Below are positions 16,864-24,939 of a DNA stretch of 49,911 bases, in pieces. The notes beneath the pieces are model-generated. The model saw nothing but the letters and a program-made list of their open reading frames with translations. It was not told the DNA's origin and ran no database searches. Every line of letters starts with the position of its first letter. Positions within the stretch are counted from its first letter, which is position 1. A program made the translations under genes and the position numbers. Source of the DNA: Bacillota bacterium (GTDB taxonomy: Bacteria; Bacillota; Clostridia; Clostridiales; Clostridiaceae). Location: positions 1-49,911 of the forward strand of contig JAUZPI010000030.1 in NCBI GenBank assembly GCA_030706015.1, read 5' to 3'.

Positions 16864-16897
16864 ATTATAAAAAAAAGTTGTGGAGATAATATGAAGA
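16864..16897 (-). promoter_or_regulatory. Promoter with tandem TCTTCA box (copy 3, minus strand, HMA-cupredoxin gene)
   Basis: Read on the minus strand: TCTTCA (16897-16892), TATTA, TCTCCA (16886-16881), 11 bp, then a perfect TATAAT (16869-16864). One half-site has a single change; spacing is identical to the other three copies. Confidence 0.75.
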
Positions 16898-16922
16898 AAA
16901 ATTATAGGTGAAAAATATAAAT

Positions 16923-16956
16923 TCTTCATATTATCTTCATATGATTTTGATAGGAT
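16923..16956 (+). promoter_or_regulatory. Promoter with tandem TCTTCA box (copy 4, plus strand, small membrane protein)
   Basis: TCTTCA at 16923-16928 and 16934-16939, 11 bp, then TAGGAT at 16951-16956 as a 4/6 match to -10. It is divergent from copy 3, with only 25 bp between the two boxes. Confidence 0.7.
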
Positions 16957-16983
16957 TATTTACGAGAAAGGGAGGTAATAAAT

Positions 16984-17469
16984 ATGAATATGACTCATTA
17001 CATGTCTTTATTAGCGGACAACCAGCCATGGAATCTAATAATTTTTATGGCTATTCCAGTTATTATGGCGGAAACGCTTACAATTACTGAATTCTTTATC
17101 ATCTTTAACAAAATCGAAAAAGGTGGTATAAAAACACTTAATAAGATAGTAGGAATAATAGATGGTTTTTATTTTACAGGAATATTTATATATCTTTTCA
17201 AGAATGCAGTAATACCACTTACTAGCTCTAGTGGATGGCACACTTGGGTAGATGGGGTTGCAGTGGGCTTCTATTTAAGCGGAGTAGTTTTTCTTCTTCC
17301 AATAGCTTTAATGGAATTAGGACTTATATTTAAAAACAAAACCGCACAAGAAAAAATGAAAATTCATTTTATATTAGTAGGTGGATTCCTAGTGGTAGCA
17401 CATGTTGCCATGATATTTGGTATGGTCAATCCTGAGATTATAAGCAATATGCCAGGAATGAAAATGTAA
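16984..17469 (+). CDS. Four-helix membrane protein of the copper regulon
   Basis: A 161-residue protein with four predicted membrane helices (about 18-42, 57-76, 90-116 and 127-150), short loops and a Met-rich tail (MPGMKM). His residues sit near the N-terminus (MTHYM), in the central loop (GWHTW) and in the last helix (VAHVAM). I do not recognise a characterised homologue; it resembles a conserved uncharacterised family of small permease-like proteins. The ribosome binding site GGGAGGT precedes ATG 16984. The promoter carries the regulator box shared with copA and the divergent HMA-cupredoxin gene, so a role in copper export or delivery is inferred. A terminator follows at once, so it is a single-gene unit. 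Confidence 0.75.
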   Translation: MNMTHYMSLLADNQPWNLIIFMAIPVIMAETLTITEFFIIFNKIEKGGIKTLNKIVGIIDGFYFTGIFIYLFKNAVIPLTSSSGWHTWVDGVAVGFYLSGVVFLLPIALMELGLIFKNKTAQEKMKIHFILVGGFLVVAHVAMIFGMVNPEIISNMPGMKM

Positions 17470-17473
17470 TTAT

Positions 17474-17512
17474 AAAAAAGAACTATTTCAGAGTGAAATG
17501 GTTCTTTTTTTT
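17474..17512 (+). terminator. Terminator after the small membrane protein
   Basis: AAAAAAGAAC-T-ATTTCA pairs with TGAAAT-G-GTTCTTTTTT around the loop GAG (17474-17510), ending in a run of T. Confidence 0.85.
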
Positions 17513-17621
17513 GTGCAAAAAAATGTCAGGAATAGTGCGGAACTTTTAGGTTATATTGAAACAAAACTAAACATATAAGTAGATGAGATGATTATATAAA
17601 TATAAAGTATGTGGTGGAAAA

Positions 17622-19055
17622 ATGAGTAAGTTGCAAATGGTTAACATTCTGATTACTTTTTTACCAATATGTGCATGTATACTTCTGGGCATTATTAGTT
17701 TGATTAACTATATAAAAACAAAAGACAATTATTGGTTTTTTGCAATAATGTGTTATGTTATATACCTAGCGGCTAGTTTTCTTCAGCTAAACAAAGATAG
17801 TTCGTTGAGTATACAGGTATCTACAATTTTTTTTGCTTTGTTTTATGTATTTATATTTCTGACTATAAGAAAAGATAGTAAAAGCAATACAAGCATAGGA
17901 TTTTTATTTCGGGACAAAAAACTTTTCATAATGCTATTAATATTATTTCCCGTTTTTTTTATACTATCATTTACAATATACTCTTATATCGTGATAAATA
18001 AAATCGGTTATATGCCACCTGTGCTTACTAGGCCAGTTATATTAATCTCAATATCATATCCTGTTTTTGATATGCTTTTTTTAATCTATTATATTATGTC
18101 TGAAAATATATTTAATATTAAATATACTCTGGGAGTTAGGGCATTTTTTAGTTTGGGATTTTTATTCCTGCTAATTGGAGATACTGTATACGTATTTGAA
18201 ACCACTTTTAATTATTATGTTTGGGAAATGGATCACATTAGCGCTGTAGTTTCTGTAACTCTTGTTTCTTTTGCTATATTTTATACAAAGACAAATAAGA
18301 ATACCTTCGATTATTCATCTTTGAATTTACTTTCTCAAGAAAATAAAATGATATTTGACTATAGAATAATGATATTGGGAATATGGCTAATTTATAGCTT
18401 TATTTATGTACTAGCTGTTATAAATAATAATATCAGCCATAAATATTTTCTTCAAATTACTATTTACGGTATGATAATTTTTTTTATTATACTACTTAGT
18501 AATTTTTCAATCATTGGGTACAAGGAAGTTCGAATTATTAAGCTTCATAAAGAAACAATTAAGGATTTTTTAACGGGAGCTTTTTCTAAAAAACATGCAG
18601 TTAATGCATTAGAATATCTTTTTGCTTATTCAAAGAAACAGGGATTTCCTATATCAGTATTAATGTTAGACATAGATCATTTTAAAGAATATAACGATAC
18701 CTGGGGACATCCAGAAGGGGATAAGATATTAAAGGATATAGTAAGAATTATAATTAATGAAGTTGGGGAACATAATATGGTTTCCAGGTATGGCGGTGAG
18801 GAATTTCTGATATTGCTGCCTAATGTATCAAGAAATCAAGGCATTAAGATTTGTGAAAGAATTAGAGAAAAGGTAGAGCAGAAAGAATTTAAAGGAGAGG
18901 AAACTCAACCATTAGGAAAAATTACAGTTTCTATTGGCGGGTATAACATATGCGCGAATACAAAAGATAAAAATGAGCTTATAACTAAGGCTGATAAAGC
19001 TTTATATCAGGCTAAAATAAGCAGAAATACATGCATATGGTATGGAGATTCATGA
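17622..19055 (+). CDS. Membrane-bound diguanylate cyclase (GGDEF)
   Basis: A 477-residue protein. The first 310 residues or so contain about eight hydrophobic helices forming a membrane sensor of unrecognised type. A C-terminal GGDEF domain follows, with DIDHFKEYNDTWGH, the signature RYGGEEF near residue 391 and the closing motif KADKALYQAK. The active site is complete, so it should make cyclic di-GMP. The inhibitory I-site is not conserved: GEHN stands where RxxD would be. The start is ATG 17622 behind GTGGTGG. It is a single-gene unit between the copper genes and fsa, with no EAL domain, unlike the enzyme at 4521. Confidence 0.92.
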   Translation: MSKLQMVNILITFLPICACILLGIISLINYIKTKDNYWFFAIMCYVIYLAASFLQLNKDSSLSIQVSTIFFALFYVFIFLTIRKDSKSNTSIGFLFRDKKLFIMLLILFPVFFILSFTIYSYIVINKIGYMPPVLTRPVILISISYPVFDMLFLIYYIMSENIFNIKYTLGVRAFFSLGFLFLLIGDTVYVFETTFNYYVWEMDHISAVVSVTLVSFAIFYTKTNKNTFDYSSLNLLSQENKMIFDYRIMILGIWLIYSFIYVLAVINNNISHKYFLQITIYGMIIFFIILLSNFSIIGYKEVRIIKLHKETIKDFLTGAFSKKHAVNALEYLFAYSKKQGFPISVLMLDIDHFKEYNDTWGHPEGDKILKDIVRIIINEVGEHNMVSRYGGEEFLILLPNVSRNQGIKICERIREKVEQKEFKGEETQPLGKITVSIGGYNICANTKDKNELITKADKALYQAKISRNTCIWYGDS

Positions 19056-19075
19056 AATAATTTTATTGAATTGTA

Positions 19076-19137
19076 TTGAAATATGATAAAATAAGTTATA
19101 CAATAATAACAAGTGATAAAAAACAATAATAAACAAG
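19076..19137 (+). promoter_or_regulatory. fsa promoter with repeated CAATAATAA elements
   Basis: -35 TTGAAA (19076-19081), 17 bp, -10 TACAAT (19099-19104). CAATAATAACAAG starts at 19101, overlapping the -10, and CAATAATAAACAAG starts at 19124. Similar CAATAACAAA repeats lie just downstream of the glycyl radical enzyme promoter, suggesting a common repressor, most likely the DeoR-type protein encoded at 24060. Confidence 0.65.
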
Positions 19138-19162
19138 ATTAAAATAGGAAAAGGTGATGGGT

Positions 19163-19843
19163 ATGATATACTTATTAGACACTGCGAATCTAGAACAGAT
19201 AAAAAAGGCTTTTGAATTTTATCCAATGAGTGGAGTTACAACAAATCCTACAATAATATCAAAGGAAAATAGAAATTTTCTTGATATTCTAAAAGAGATA
19301 AGGGAAGTTATAGGGGAAGATAAAATGCTTCATGTTCAAGCATTAGGAGCTACTGCTGAGGAAATAGTAAAAGAAGCAGAATATTTATCACAAGCTATTG
19401 GGGGAAATTTATATATTAAAATCCCGGTTATTCCAGAAGGAATAAAGGCTATGATGATATTAAAACAAAAGGGAATGAAGATTACTGCTACAGCAATTTT
19501 TACAGCTCAGCAAGCTCTTATGGCTGCAGTGGCTGGAGCAGACTTTGTAGCTCCTTATGTAAATAGAATTGATAATATTAGTGGAAGCGGTGTAGATGTG
19601 GTTGCTCAAATAGTACAATTATTTGAGAATTATGCACTAGATGCTAAGGTTTTAGCTGCATCCTTTAAAAATGTGCAACAAGTACAAGAGGTTGCTCTTG
19701 CAGGAGGACATTCTGTAACTGTAAATGCTGAAATAATGGATGCATTACTTACTCATCCATTAACAGACTGGAGTGTAAATCAATTTATAACAGACTGGGA
19801 AAAGGTATATGGAGCTAAAAAGTTAACATATGACGTAAAATAA
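19163..19843 (+). CDS. fsa: Fructose-6-phosphate aldolase-like transaldolase (FSA/TalC family)
   Basis: A 226-residue TIM-barrel class I aldolase. The Schiff-base lysine is K86 in YIKIPV. Gln59 in LHVQALG matches the glutamine that marks FSA as opposed to true transaldolases, and APYVNRID carries the conserved tyrosine. FSA enzymes split fructose 6-phosphate or 1-deoxyfructose 6-phosphate to glyceraldehyde 3-phosphate plus dihydroxyacetone or hydroxyacetone. The start is ATG 19163, 6 nt behind AAGGTG; in-frame GTG 19154 and ATG 19157 overlap that site. It converges with the SDR-activase-glycyl radical enzyme operon and shares operator-like repeats with it. In E. coli, too, FSA genes neighbour glycyl radical enzymes of this type. 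Confidence 0.9.
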   Translation: MIYLLDTANLEQIKKAFEFYPMSGVTTNPTIISKENRNFLDILKEIREVIGEDKMLHVQALGATAEEIVKEAEYLSQAIGGNLYIKIPVIPEGIKAMMILKQKGMKITATAIFTAQQALMAAVAGADFVAPYVNRIDNISGSGVDVVAQIVQLFENYALDAKVLAASFKNVQQVQEVALAGGHSVTVNAEIMDALLTHPLTDWSVNQFITDWEKVYGAKKLTYDVK

Positions 19844-19868
19844 AAAATGCGGCCTAGCCGCATTTTTT
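19842..19868. terminator. Bidirectional terminator between fsa and the SDR gene
   Basis: AAAAAATGCGGC (19842-19853), loop CTA, GCCGCATTTTTT (19857-19868): a perfect 12-bp stem with A and T runs, serving both convergent genes. Confidence 0.9.
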
Positions 19869-20739
19869 ATTTTGAGAAGTTTAAGCTATAGTCTTTGATA
19901 CATTTTTTTATTGCTTCTTCTGTATTTAGGAAGTTTACACCAAGATTTCTTATTTTAGCAGTGCTTAATCGTACATCTCTTGGGTTAACCTTATATTTTT
20001 CTGTATCTTTTATAATAAATTCGTCTAATCTGTTTTCAAGACCCATTTCTTTAAATATAAATTTTACTACTTCATATCTACTCATGTCATTTTCGCTTCC
20101 TACATGGTAGGTTCCGAAAGGTAGGTTGAATATTTTATCAAATTTTTCGATAACATCATATCCGTAAGCCATGCCTCTATATTCATTTGCAGGGACCTTT
20201 TCTTTTTTACCTGTAAGTATTGTTTGAACTGTATTCCACATTATATTTGCATTTACAGGAAGCCCTTTGTCAGGAAGACCGAATAACCAGGTGAATCTTA
20301 CTATCCAATAATCATTAAATATTTCTTTTAATTTTCCTTCAACCTCTAGTTTGTTTTGTCCATAAACTGTATCCGGCAGGGCAGTGTGGTCTTCTGTATA
20401 TGGACCGCTTTCTGTATTGCCATTGAACACTTGCTCTGAACTTAAAAATATTAGCTTTGAATTTGTCATTTCGCAGCCCTTTGCAACGTTTAGAGCCCCT
20501 TTTACGTTAATATCATGGGCAATGTCTGGATGCTCATTACAAAAATCAGTTACAGCTATAGCTGCAGCATGAATCACATAGTTTGGTTTAAAGTCCTTCA
20601 TAAGTTCTATTGTTTTATTTTCATCTCTGATATCTAATTGGTCTTTATCGATAGCTAATATCTCGTATTTATCTTTGTAATGTAGACTAAATCTTGAAGC
20701 AAAATAACCTTTTCCACCTGTAATTAATATTTTTTTCAT
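19867..20739 (-). CDS. NAD(P)-dependent SDR, RmlD/dTDP-4-dehydrorhamnose reductase-like
   Basis: A 290-residue extended short-chain dehydrogenase. It has the N-terminal Rossmann motif GGKGYFA, the catalytic YGQNK (YxxxK) with SSEQVF ahead of it, and a C-terminal substrate domain. It resembles RmlD-type nucleotide-sugar reductases, but no other rhamnose genes are present. It starts 13 nt after the activase stop behind AAGGGAGGA, so it is the third gene of the glycyl radical enzyme operon. That position suggests it reduces a ketone or aldehyde in the same pathway, or forms its substrate. The start is ATG 20739; an in-frame upstream ATG at 20763 lies inside the activase gene. Confidence 0.8.
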   Translation of the reverse strand: MKKILITGGKGYFASRFSLHYKDKYEILAIDKDQLDIRDENKTIELMKDFKPNYVIHAAAIAVTDFCNEHPDIAHDINVKGALNVAKGCEMTNSKLIFLSSEQVFNGNTESGPYTEDHTALPDTVYGQNKLEVEGKLKEIFNDYWIVRFTWLFGLPDKGLPVNANIMWNTVQTILTGKKEKVPANEYRGMAYGYDVIEKFDKIFNLPFGTYHVGSENDMSRYEVVKFIFKEMGLENRLDEFIIKDTEKYKVNPRDVRLSTAKIRNLGVNFLNTEEAIKKCIKDYSLNFSK

Positions 20740-20752
20740 GACAATTCCTCCC

Positions 20753-21577
20753 TTATAATCCACCTACTACTACTTTAAGTCCTTCAGCCTCCATTTGTTG
20801 TTTCACCTTATTAATTGCAGCTTCAGAAGGTGGGGTGACTCCTTTTAAAATATATTTTTTATTTAAAAACTCATATTTATTGCTGCCATATTGGTGAAAG
20901 GGCAGTATATGAATTTCAGTCAGATTTAATTGTTTAAGAAATTTAATAATCTCATTGATATTGTTATCCTCTAAGGTATAACCTGGGATCAAAGGAATTC
21001 GGGGTACTACTTTCTTATTTAATTGAACCAATTGTAATAAGTTCTTTTTTATTAACTCAATATCAGCACCTAATATACTTTTGGACTTATGTATATTCAT
21101 AAGTTTTAAGTCAAATAAAATTAGGTCTAAATACTTTGCCATTTCTTTTAAATGTTCAGTACTGCCTTCACCGCAGGTTTCTATAGCTGTATTAATACCT
21201 AGAGATTTCAGTCTTTTTAAAAGTTCAATGGCAAAATATGCCTGAGATAAAACTTCTCCACCAGATAGAGTAACTCCTCCTCCAGAGGTATTGTAAAATA
21301 CTGAGTCCTTTAAAACTTCTTCAAGTACTTCCTCAACAGTCATATATTTTCCAAATTCCACAATTGCTCCGGAAGGACACTCATCCACATCGTTACAGCA
21401 TTTTTGGCAGTGTATGCATTTGGCTTCTAGTTTTGCTTTTTCTATTTCAAAGTTTTGAGATTCTGGATTACTGCACCATGGGCAGTGGAGAGGACAGCCC
21501 TTGAAGAATATAACTGTCCTGATACCTTCACCATCATGTATGCAGTATCTTTGTATGTTAAAAATAAGTCCCTTCAT
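20753..21577 (-). CDS. Glycyl radical enzyme activase (radical SAM)
   Basis: A 274-residue PflA-family activase. The radical-SAM cluster motif CxxxCxxC is CPLHCPWC near residue 29, in GCPLHCPWCSNPE. A short insert with further cysteines (CIHCQKCCNDVDEC, about 54-67) suggests one extra iron-sulfur cluster, as in activases of dehydratase-type glycyl radical enzymes. SGGGVTLSGGE is the family glycine-rich motif. It uses S-adenosylmethionine to install the glycyl radical on the enzyme encoded immediately upstream (11 nt gap). Confidence 0.93.
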   Translation of the reverse strand: MKGLIFNIQRYCIHDGEGIRTVIFFKGCPLHCPWCSNPESQNFEIEKAKLEAKCIHCQKCCNDVDECPSGAIVEFGKYMTVEEVLEEVLKDSVFYNTSGGGVTLSGGEVLSQAYFAIELLKRLKSLGINTAIETCGEGSTEHLKEMAKYLDLILFDLKLMNIHKSKSILGADIELIKKNLLQLVQLNKKVVPRIPLIPGYTLEDNNINEIIKFLKQLNLTEIHILPFHQYGSNKYEFLNKKYILKGVTPPSEAAINKVKQQMEAEGLKVVVGGL

Positions 21578-21588
21578 ATTCTCACATC

Positions 21589-23886
21589 CTATAGATAGTG
21601 CTCTGTTCTTGCAATTATATCGTTTTGTATTTCTTTGCTTAGTTCTACAAAGAAGGCACTGTATCCAGCTACTCTTACCACTAGACCTTTATAATTCTCT
21701 GGATGTTTTTGAGCATCTCTAAGAGTATCTGCTGAAATAACATTAAATTGTACATGTTGTATCTTTAGTTTAGTAAAGGCCATTAAATAATTTGCCATTT
21801 TGCTTATACCTTCATCTCCCTCAAGGGCCTTTGGAGAGAACTTAACATTTAATAAGCTTCCATTGATAGTAAGATAATTATCCAGCTTACTTACACTTTT
21901 TAAGGACGCAGTTGGTCCTAATCTATCTCTTCCAACCATAGGTGAAATACCGCCATCTGCCAGCTGTTCACCGGATTTTCTTCCATCAGGGGTAGCACCA
22001 ACAGCCGCTCCTAGGGGAATATGGGCAGAAACTGTATAGGAACCAGGAGTGAATATTCCTCCTCTTGGATTCTTATATTCTTCAACCTTTTTGCAGTAAT
22101 ATCTGAGTATATCTGAACTTAGGTTGTCAACTTCATCATTATCATTTCCGTATTTATCATATTTATTTATTAATCTTACTCTTAGTTTTTCGTATTCTTC
22201 TCCTTCGAAATTATTATCCAAAGCCTTAATAAATTCTTTATAGCTTATTCTCTTTTCCTCAAATACTATTTTTTTTAGAGCATATAAGGAGTCACTCAAA
22301 TTTGCAATTCCGATACCCTGCACTCCTGAAAAATTATATTTAGCTCCTCCATGCGTTACATCCATTCCTTTACTTAAGCAGTCATCAATAAAGCAGGAGA
22401 GTAAAGGTGTTGGTGCAAATTCTTTATGTCCTAAATCAACAATATTACAGCCTTCAGCCATAAGTCCTACATAATGATTTATTTTATCTTTAATTTTATC
22501 AATTATTAGTTCAAAGCTTACATTTTCATCATATTCTAATTCTTTTAAAGTTACTTCCATAGTTTTTAAGAGGTTAAATAAAGCTATATCGTGGAGACCG
22601 TAAGTCTTACCAGGTATAGAAAGTTCAACACAGCCAACTATTGCATAATCTCTGGCATCCTCTAAGGATACACCTCTATTTAGGAAGCCTGGTACTACGA
22701 TCTCATCATTAAATATTTGAGGTATACCAGTACCAAGTCTTACGGTTTCTACTGTTTTATTAAGAAAAGGTCTATCAATAAGCTCATTTATTCTAACAGC
22801 TAAATTAGGCTGCGGCATACGTATATCTTGATAAGTATCGAGACATAAAAGTGATAATTCATTTACTGATGAACGGCCTACACTGTTTAGTCCTCCGAGA
22901 GCAATTGTATAGCCTGTTGGGAAGCCAGCGAAGTACTTAGCACTATCTTCGCTTCTAATCAAAACTACATCGTTCATCTTAATCCATAGACATTCTAGTA
23001 TTTCTCTAAGAAATTCCTTTGAAACTCCTTTGTCTAAATCATTTTTATAAAATCTATACATATATTGATCAAATCTGCCGCTGGACAAGGAACTGGCATT
23101 AGATTCGTATTGTGCTATCACGTTAATATACCAAAATAACTGGCAGGCTTCATAAAAGCTTTCAGGCTTTTCACCAGCAATTTTCTTAGAAATCCTGCTT
23201 AGCTCTAATAATTCATTTTTTCTATCCTCATTGGCTTCAGTTTCTGCATAGGAGAGAGCAAGATCTGAATATCTAAGAATATGAAGTTTAGCAGCTTTCA
23301 TTACAATCATAGCTGCATTATAAAAATCATTTGAATTATTCCTTGATAGTTGTTCAATTCTACCAATAATATGATCAAGGCCTTTTTCTAATACTTCATC
23401 AAAGGTTATGATAATATGTCCTTGACCCTTATCAGTTTGATTTAATTTAAAAATGCCTTGTTTAATTGGAGAGGTAATTTCGCCGGATAATTTACTGTTT
23501 ATGGTGTCTTTTAAGGATTTACCTTCCCAATAAGGATATAATACTTCTCGATATATTTTTTTATCTTCTTCAGATATGAAAAATTTATCTTGAGGTCTAT
23601 CGTAAATAGTATCTAATTCCTCGCAAATCCAATAAGGGTCCATTTCTGGAGAGACTATACCACTTCTTGGTTTTACTGTTCTATTTCCTGCAATAAGCTC
23701 ACCGTCTCTAATTGAAATATTAACCTTCTCAAGAATATGAGCAGTGGCCGTTGCTCTTCTTATTATTGATGGTTCACCTTCTGTTTGTTTATAGCTTTCA
23801 GTGTACAAAAGGGCACGTTCAAGGGATATTTCTCGCTTGTTTTTAAATAATTGTTCTTTTAATGCTTTGACTCTTTCACTTATCAT
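21589..23886 (-). CDS. Glycyl radical enzyme of the PflD/YbiW type
   Basis: A 765-residue glycyl radical enzyme. The active-site cysteine is in GCVELSIPGKTYG near residue 419. The radical-bearing glycine is in RVAGYSAFF near 741. It has a Cys-x-Glu dehydratase-like active site rather than the adjacent Cys-Cys of true pyruvate formate-lyase, so PFL activity is unlikely. The neighbourhood of activase, FSA aldolase and DeoR regulator matches E. coli ybiW/pflD loci. From memory, enzymes of that group have been reported as 1,5-anhydroglucitol-6-phosphate lyases feeding 1-deoxyfructose 6-phosphate to FSA; the same role here is an inference. The ribosome binding site AAAGGGGAG precedes ATG 23886. 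First gene of the operon with activase and SDR. Confidence 0.88.
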   Translation of the reverse strand: MISERVKALKEQLFKNKREISLERALLYTESYKQTEGEPSIIRRATATAHILEKVNISIRDGELIAGNRTVKPRSGIVSPEMDPYWICEELDTIYDRPQDKFFISEEDKKIYREVLYPYWEGKSLKDTINSKLSGEITSPIKQGIFKLNQTDKGQGHIIITFDEVLEKGLDHIIGRIEQLSRNNSNDFYNAAMIVMKAAKLHILRYSDLALSYAETEANEDRKNELLELSRISKKIAGEKPESFYEACQLFWYINVIAQYESNASSLSSGRFDQYMYRFYKNDLDKGVSKEFLREILECLWIKMNDVVLIRSEDSAKYFAGFPTGYTIALGGLNSVGRSSVNELSLLCLDTYQDIRMPQPNLAVRINELIDRPFLNKTVETVRLGTGIPQIFNDEIVVPGFLNRGVSLEDARDYAIVGCVELSIPGKTYGLHDIALFNLLKTMEVTLKELEYDENVSFELIIDKIKDKINHYVGLMAEGCNIVDLGHKEFAPTPLLSCFIDDCLSKGMDVTHGGAKYNFSGVQGIGIANLSDSLYALKKIVFEEKRISYKEFIKALDNNFEGEEYEKLRVRLINKYDKYGNDNDEVDNLSSDILRYYCKKVEEYKNPRGGIFTPGSYTVSAHIPLGAAVGATPDGRKSGEQLADGGISPMVGRDRLGPTASLKSVSKLDNYLTINGSLLNVKFSPKALEGDEGISKMANYLMAFTKLKIQHVQFNVISADTLRDAQKHPENYKGLVVRVAGYSAFFVELSKEIQNDIIARTEHYL

Positions 23887-23898
23887 AAAAAACTCCCC

Positions 23899-23966
23899 TT
23901 TGTTATTGGTTTTTATTATTTGTTATTGTTTAATCTTATTTTATAATTAATGTCTGAAAAATTCAA
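23899..23966 (-). promoter_or_regulatory. Promoter and operator-like repeats of the glycyl radical enzyme operon
   Basis: On the minus strand: -35 TTGAAT (23966-23961), 17 bp, -10 TAAAAT (23943-23938). Downstream of the expected start, CAATAACAAA occurs at 23928-23919 and 23908-23899, exactly 20 bp apart, so both copies face the same side of the helix. Related CAATAATAA repeats are at the fsa promoter. Confidence 0.65.
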
Positions 23967-24059
23967 TACATAATCATAAATTACTTTATATTAATTTGAT
24001 TTAATGTTATATTATTTCTAAATATATACTTAATTATTAGTAAAAAGGTGATGAGTGAT

Positions 24060-24821
24060 TTGTTTGCTGCAGAAAGATTAGATGAAATAATCAATATACT
24101 CCATAAGGAAGGCAAGGTAGTAGTTAAGGATTTAAGTAATAGATTTGATGTAACAGAGGATTGTATAAGAAAAGATTTAAAAACTTTAGAGAATAAAAAG
24201 CTTCTTAGAAGAACCTATGGAGGAGCTGTGCTTGAAAGAAAAACTGCTCACAGTGAGAATATAGAGAATAGAAAAGATAAGAATGTTGATACAAAGAAAA
24301 TAATTGCTGAAAAAGCTTACTCTTTAATAGAAAATTATGAAACAATTTTTTTAGATATATCTACTACTAATATAATACTTGCGGAACTTATAGCAGCAGG
24401 AAATAAGAAGGTTACTATAATAACAAATATGATAGATGTGGTAAAAGCATTTAAAACCTGCTGTACATCAAAAGTAGTTTGTACAGGTGGAATATTTAAT
24501 AATGAATTGGATGGATTTACTGGAGCTGCTGCAATTGATAGTATTTCAAAATATAAGTTTAGTAAAGCTTTTATAGGAAGCTGCGGAGTGGATATATTTG
24601 ATGGGAGTATAACCACCTTTGATGTAGAAGATGGAAACACAAAGAGAGAAATAATTCAATCAGCAAAAGAAGTGTATTTAGTAATGGAAAACAAAAAGTT
24701 TTTTATAGATGGTGTTTATAAATTTGCTCATTTAGAAGATGTTCAGGCAGTAATTACTGAGGAAAGGCCTAATGATGACATTTACGAGGTGCTTGCTAAA
24801 AATGACACAAAGATAATTTGA
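24060..24821 (+). CDS. DeoR-family sugar-phosphate-responsive repressor
   Basis: A 253-residue regulator. The N-terminal helix-turn-helix (ERLDEIINILHKEGKVVVKD, then VTEDCIRKDLKTLE) is followed by RRTYGGAVL and a DeoR C-terminal sensor domain with a GG(I/V) sugar-phosphate-binding loop. The family binds phosphorylated sugars as inducers. The start is TTG 24060, 9 nt behind AAAAAGGTG, which gives the usual MFAAERLDEI N-terminus; upstream in-frame GTG/ATG codons overlap the ribosome binding site. It is divergent from the glycyl radical enzyme operon and very probably represses it and fsa through the CAATAA(T/C)AA repeats. Confidence 0.88.
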   Translation: MFAAERLDEIINILHKEGKVVVKDLSNRFDVTEDCIRKDLKTLENKKLLRRTYGGAVLERKTAHSENIENRKDKNVDTKKIIAEKAYSLIENYETIFLDISTTNIILAELIAAGNKKVTIITNMIDVVKAFKTCCTSKVVCTGGIFNNELDGFTGAAAIDSISKYKFSKAFIGSCGVDIFDGSITTFDVEDGNTKREIIQSAKEVYLVMENKKFFIDGVYKFAHLEDVQAVITEERPNDDIYEVLAKNDTKII

Positions 24822-24884
24822 ATGGAATATTAAAGCGTGAATAAATTAAAAATGTGGGAATATTTATTATGATATATGCCACAT

Positions 24885-24918
24885 AAAAAGGTGTTTAGTA
24901 GACTAGACACCTTTTTTA
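24885..24918. terminator. Bidirectional terminator between deoR-type gene and flavoprotein gene
   Basis: AAAAAGGTGTTTAGT (24885-24899) pairs with ACTAGACACCTTTTT (24902-24916), with one U-G pair and a very small loop. Confidence 0.8.
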
Positions 24919-24939
24919 ATGTAATTCTTTATAAAACAA

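Noticed and set aside
19867..20739. Rhamnose biosynthesis gene rmlD
   Set aside because: The fold fits, but rmlA, rmlB and rmlC are absent and the gene is in an operon with a glycyl radical enzyme, so the symbol is not assigned.
21589..23886. Pyruvate formate-lyase
   Set aside because: The active site is GCVEL with a single Cys followed by Glu, not the adjacent cysteine pair of PFL, and the neighbours are sugar-phosphate enzymes.
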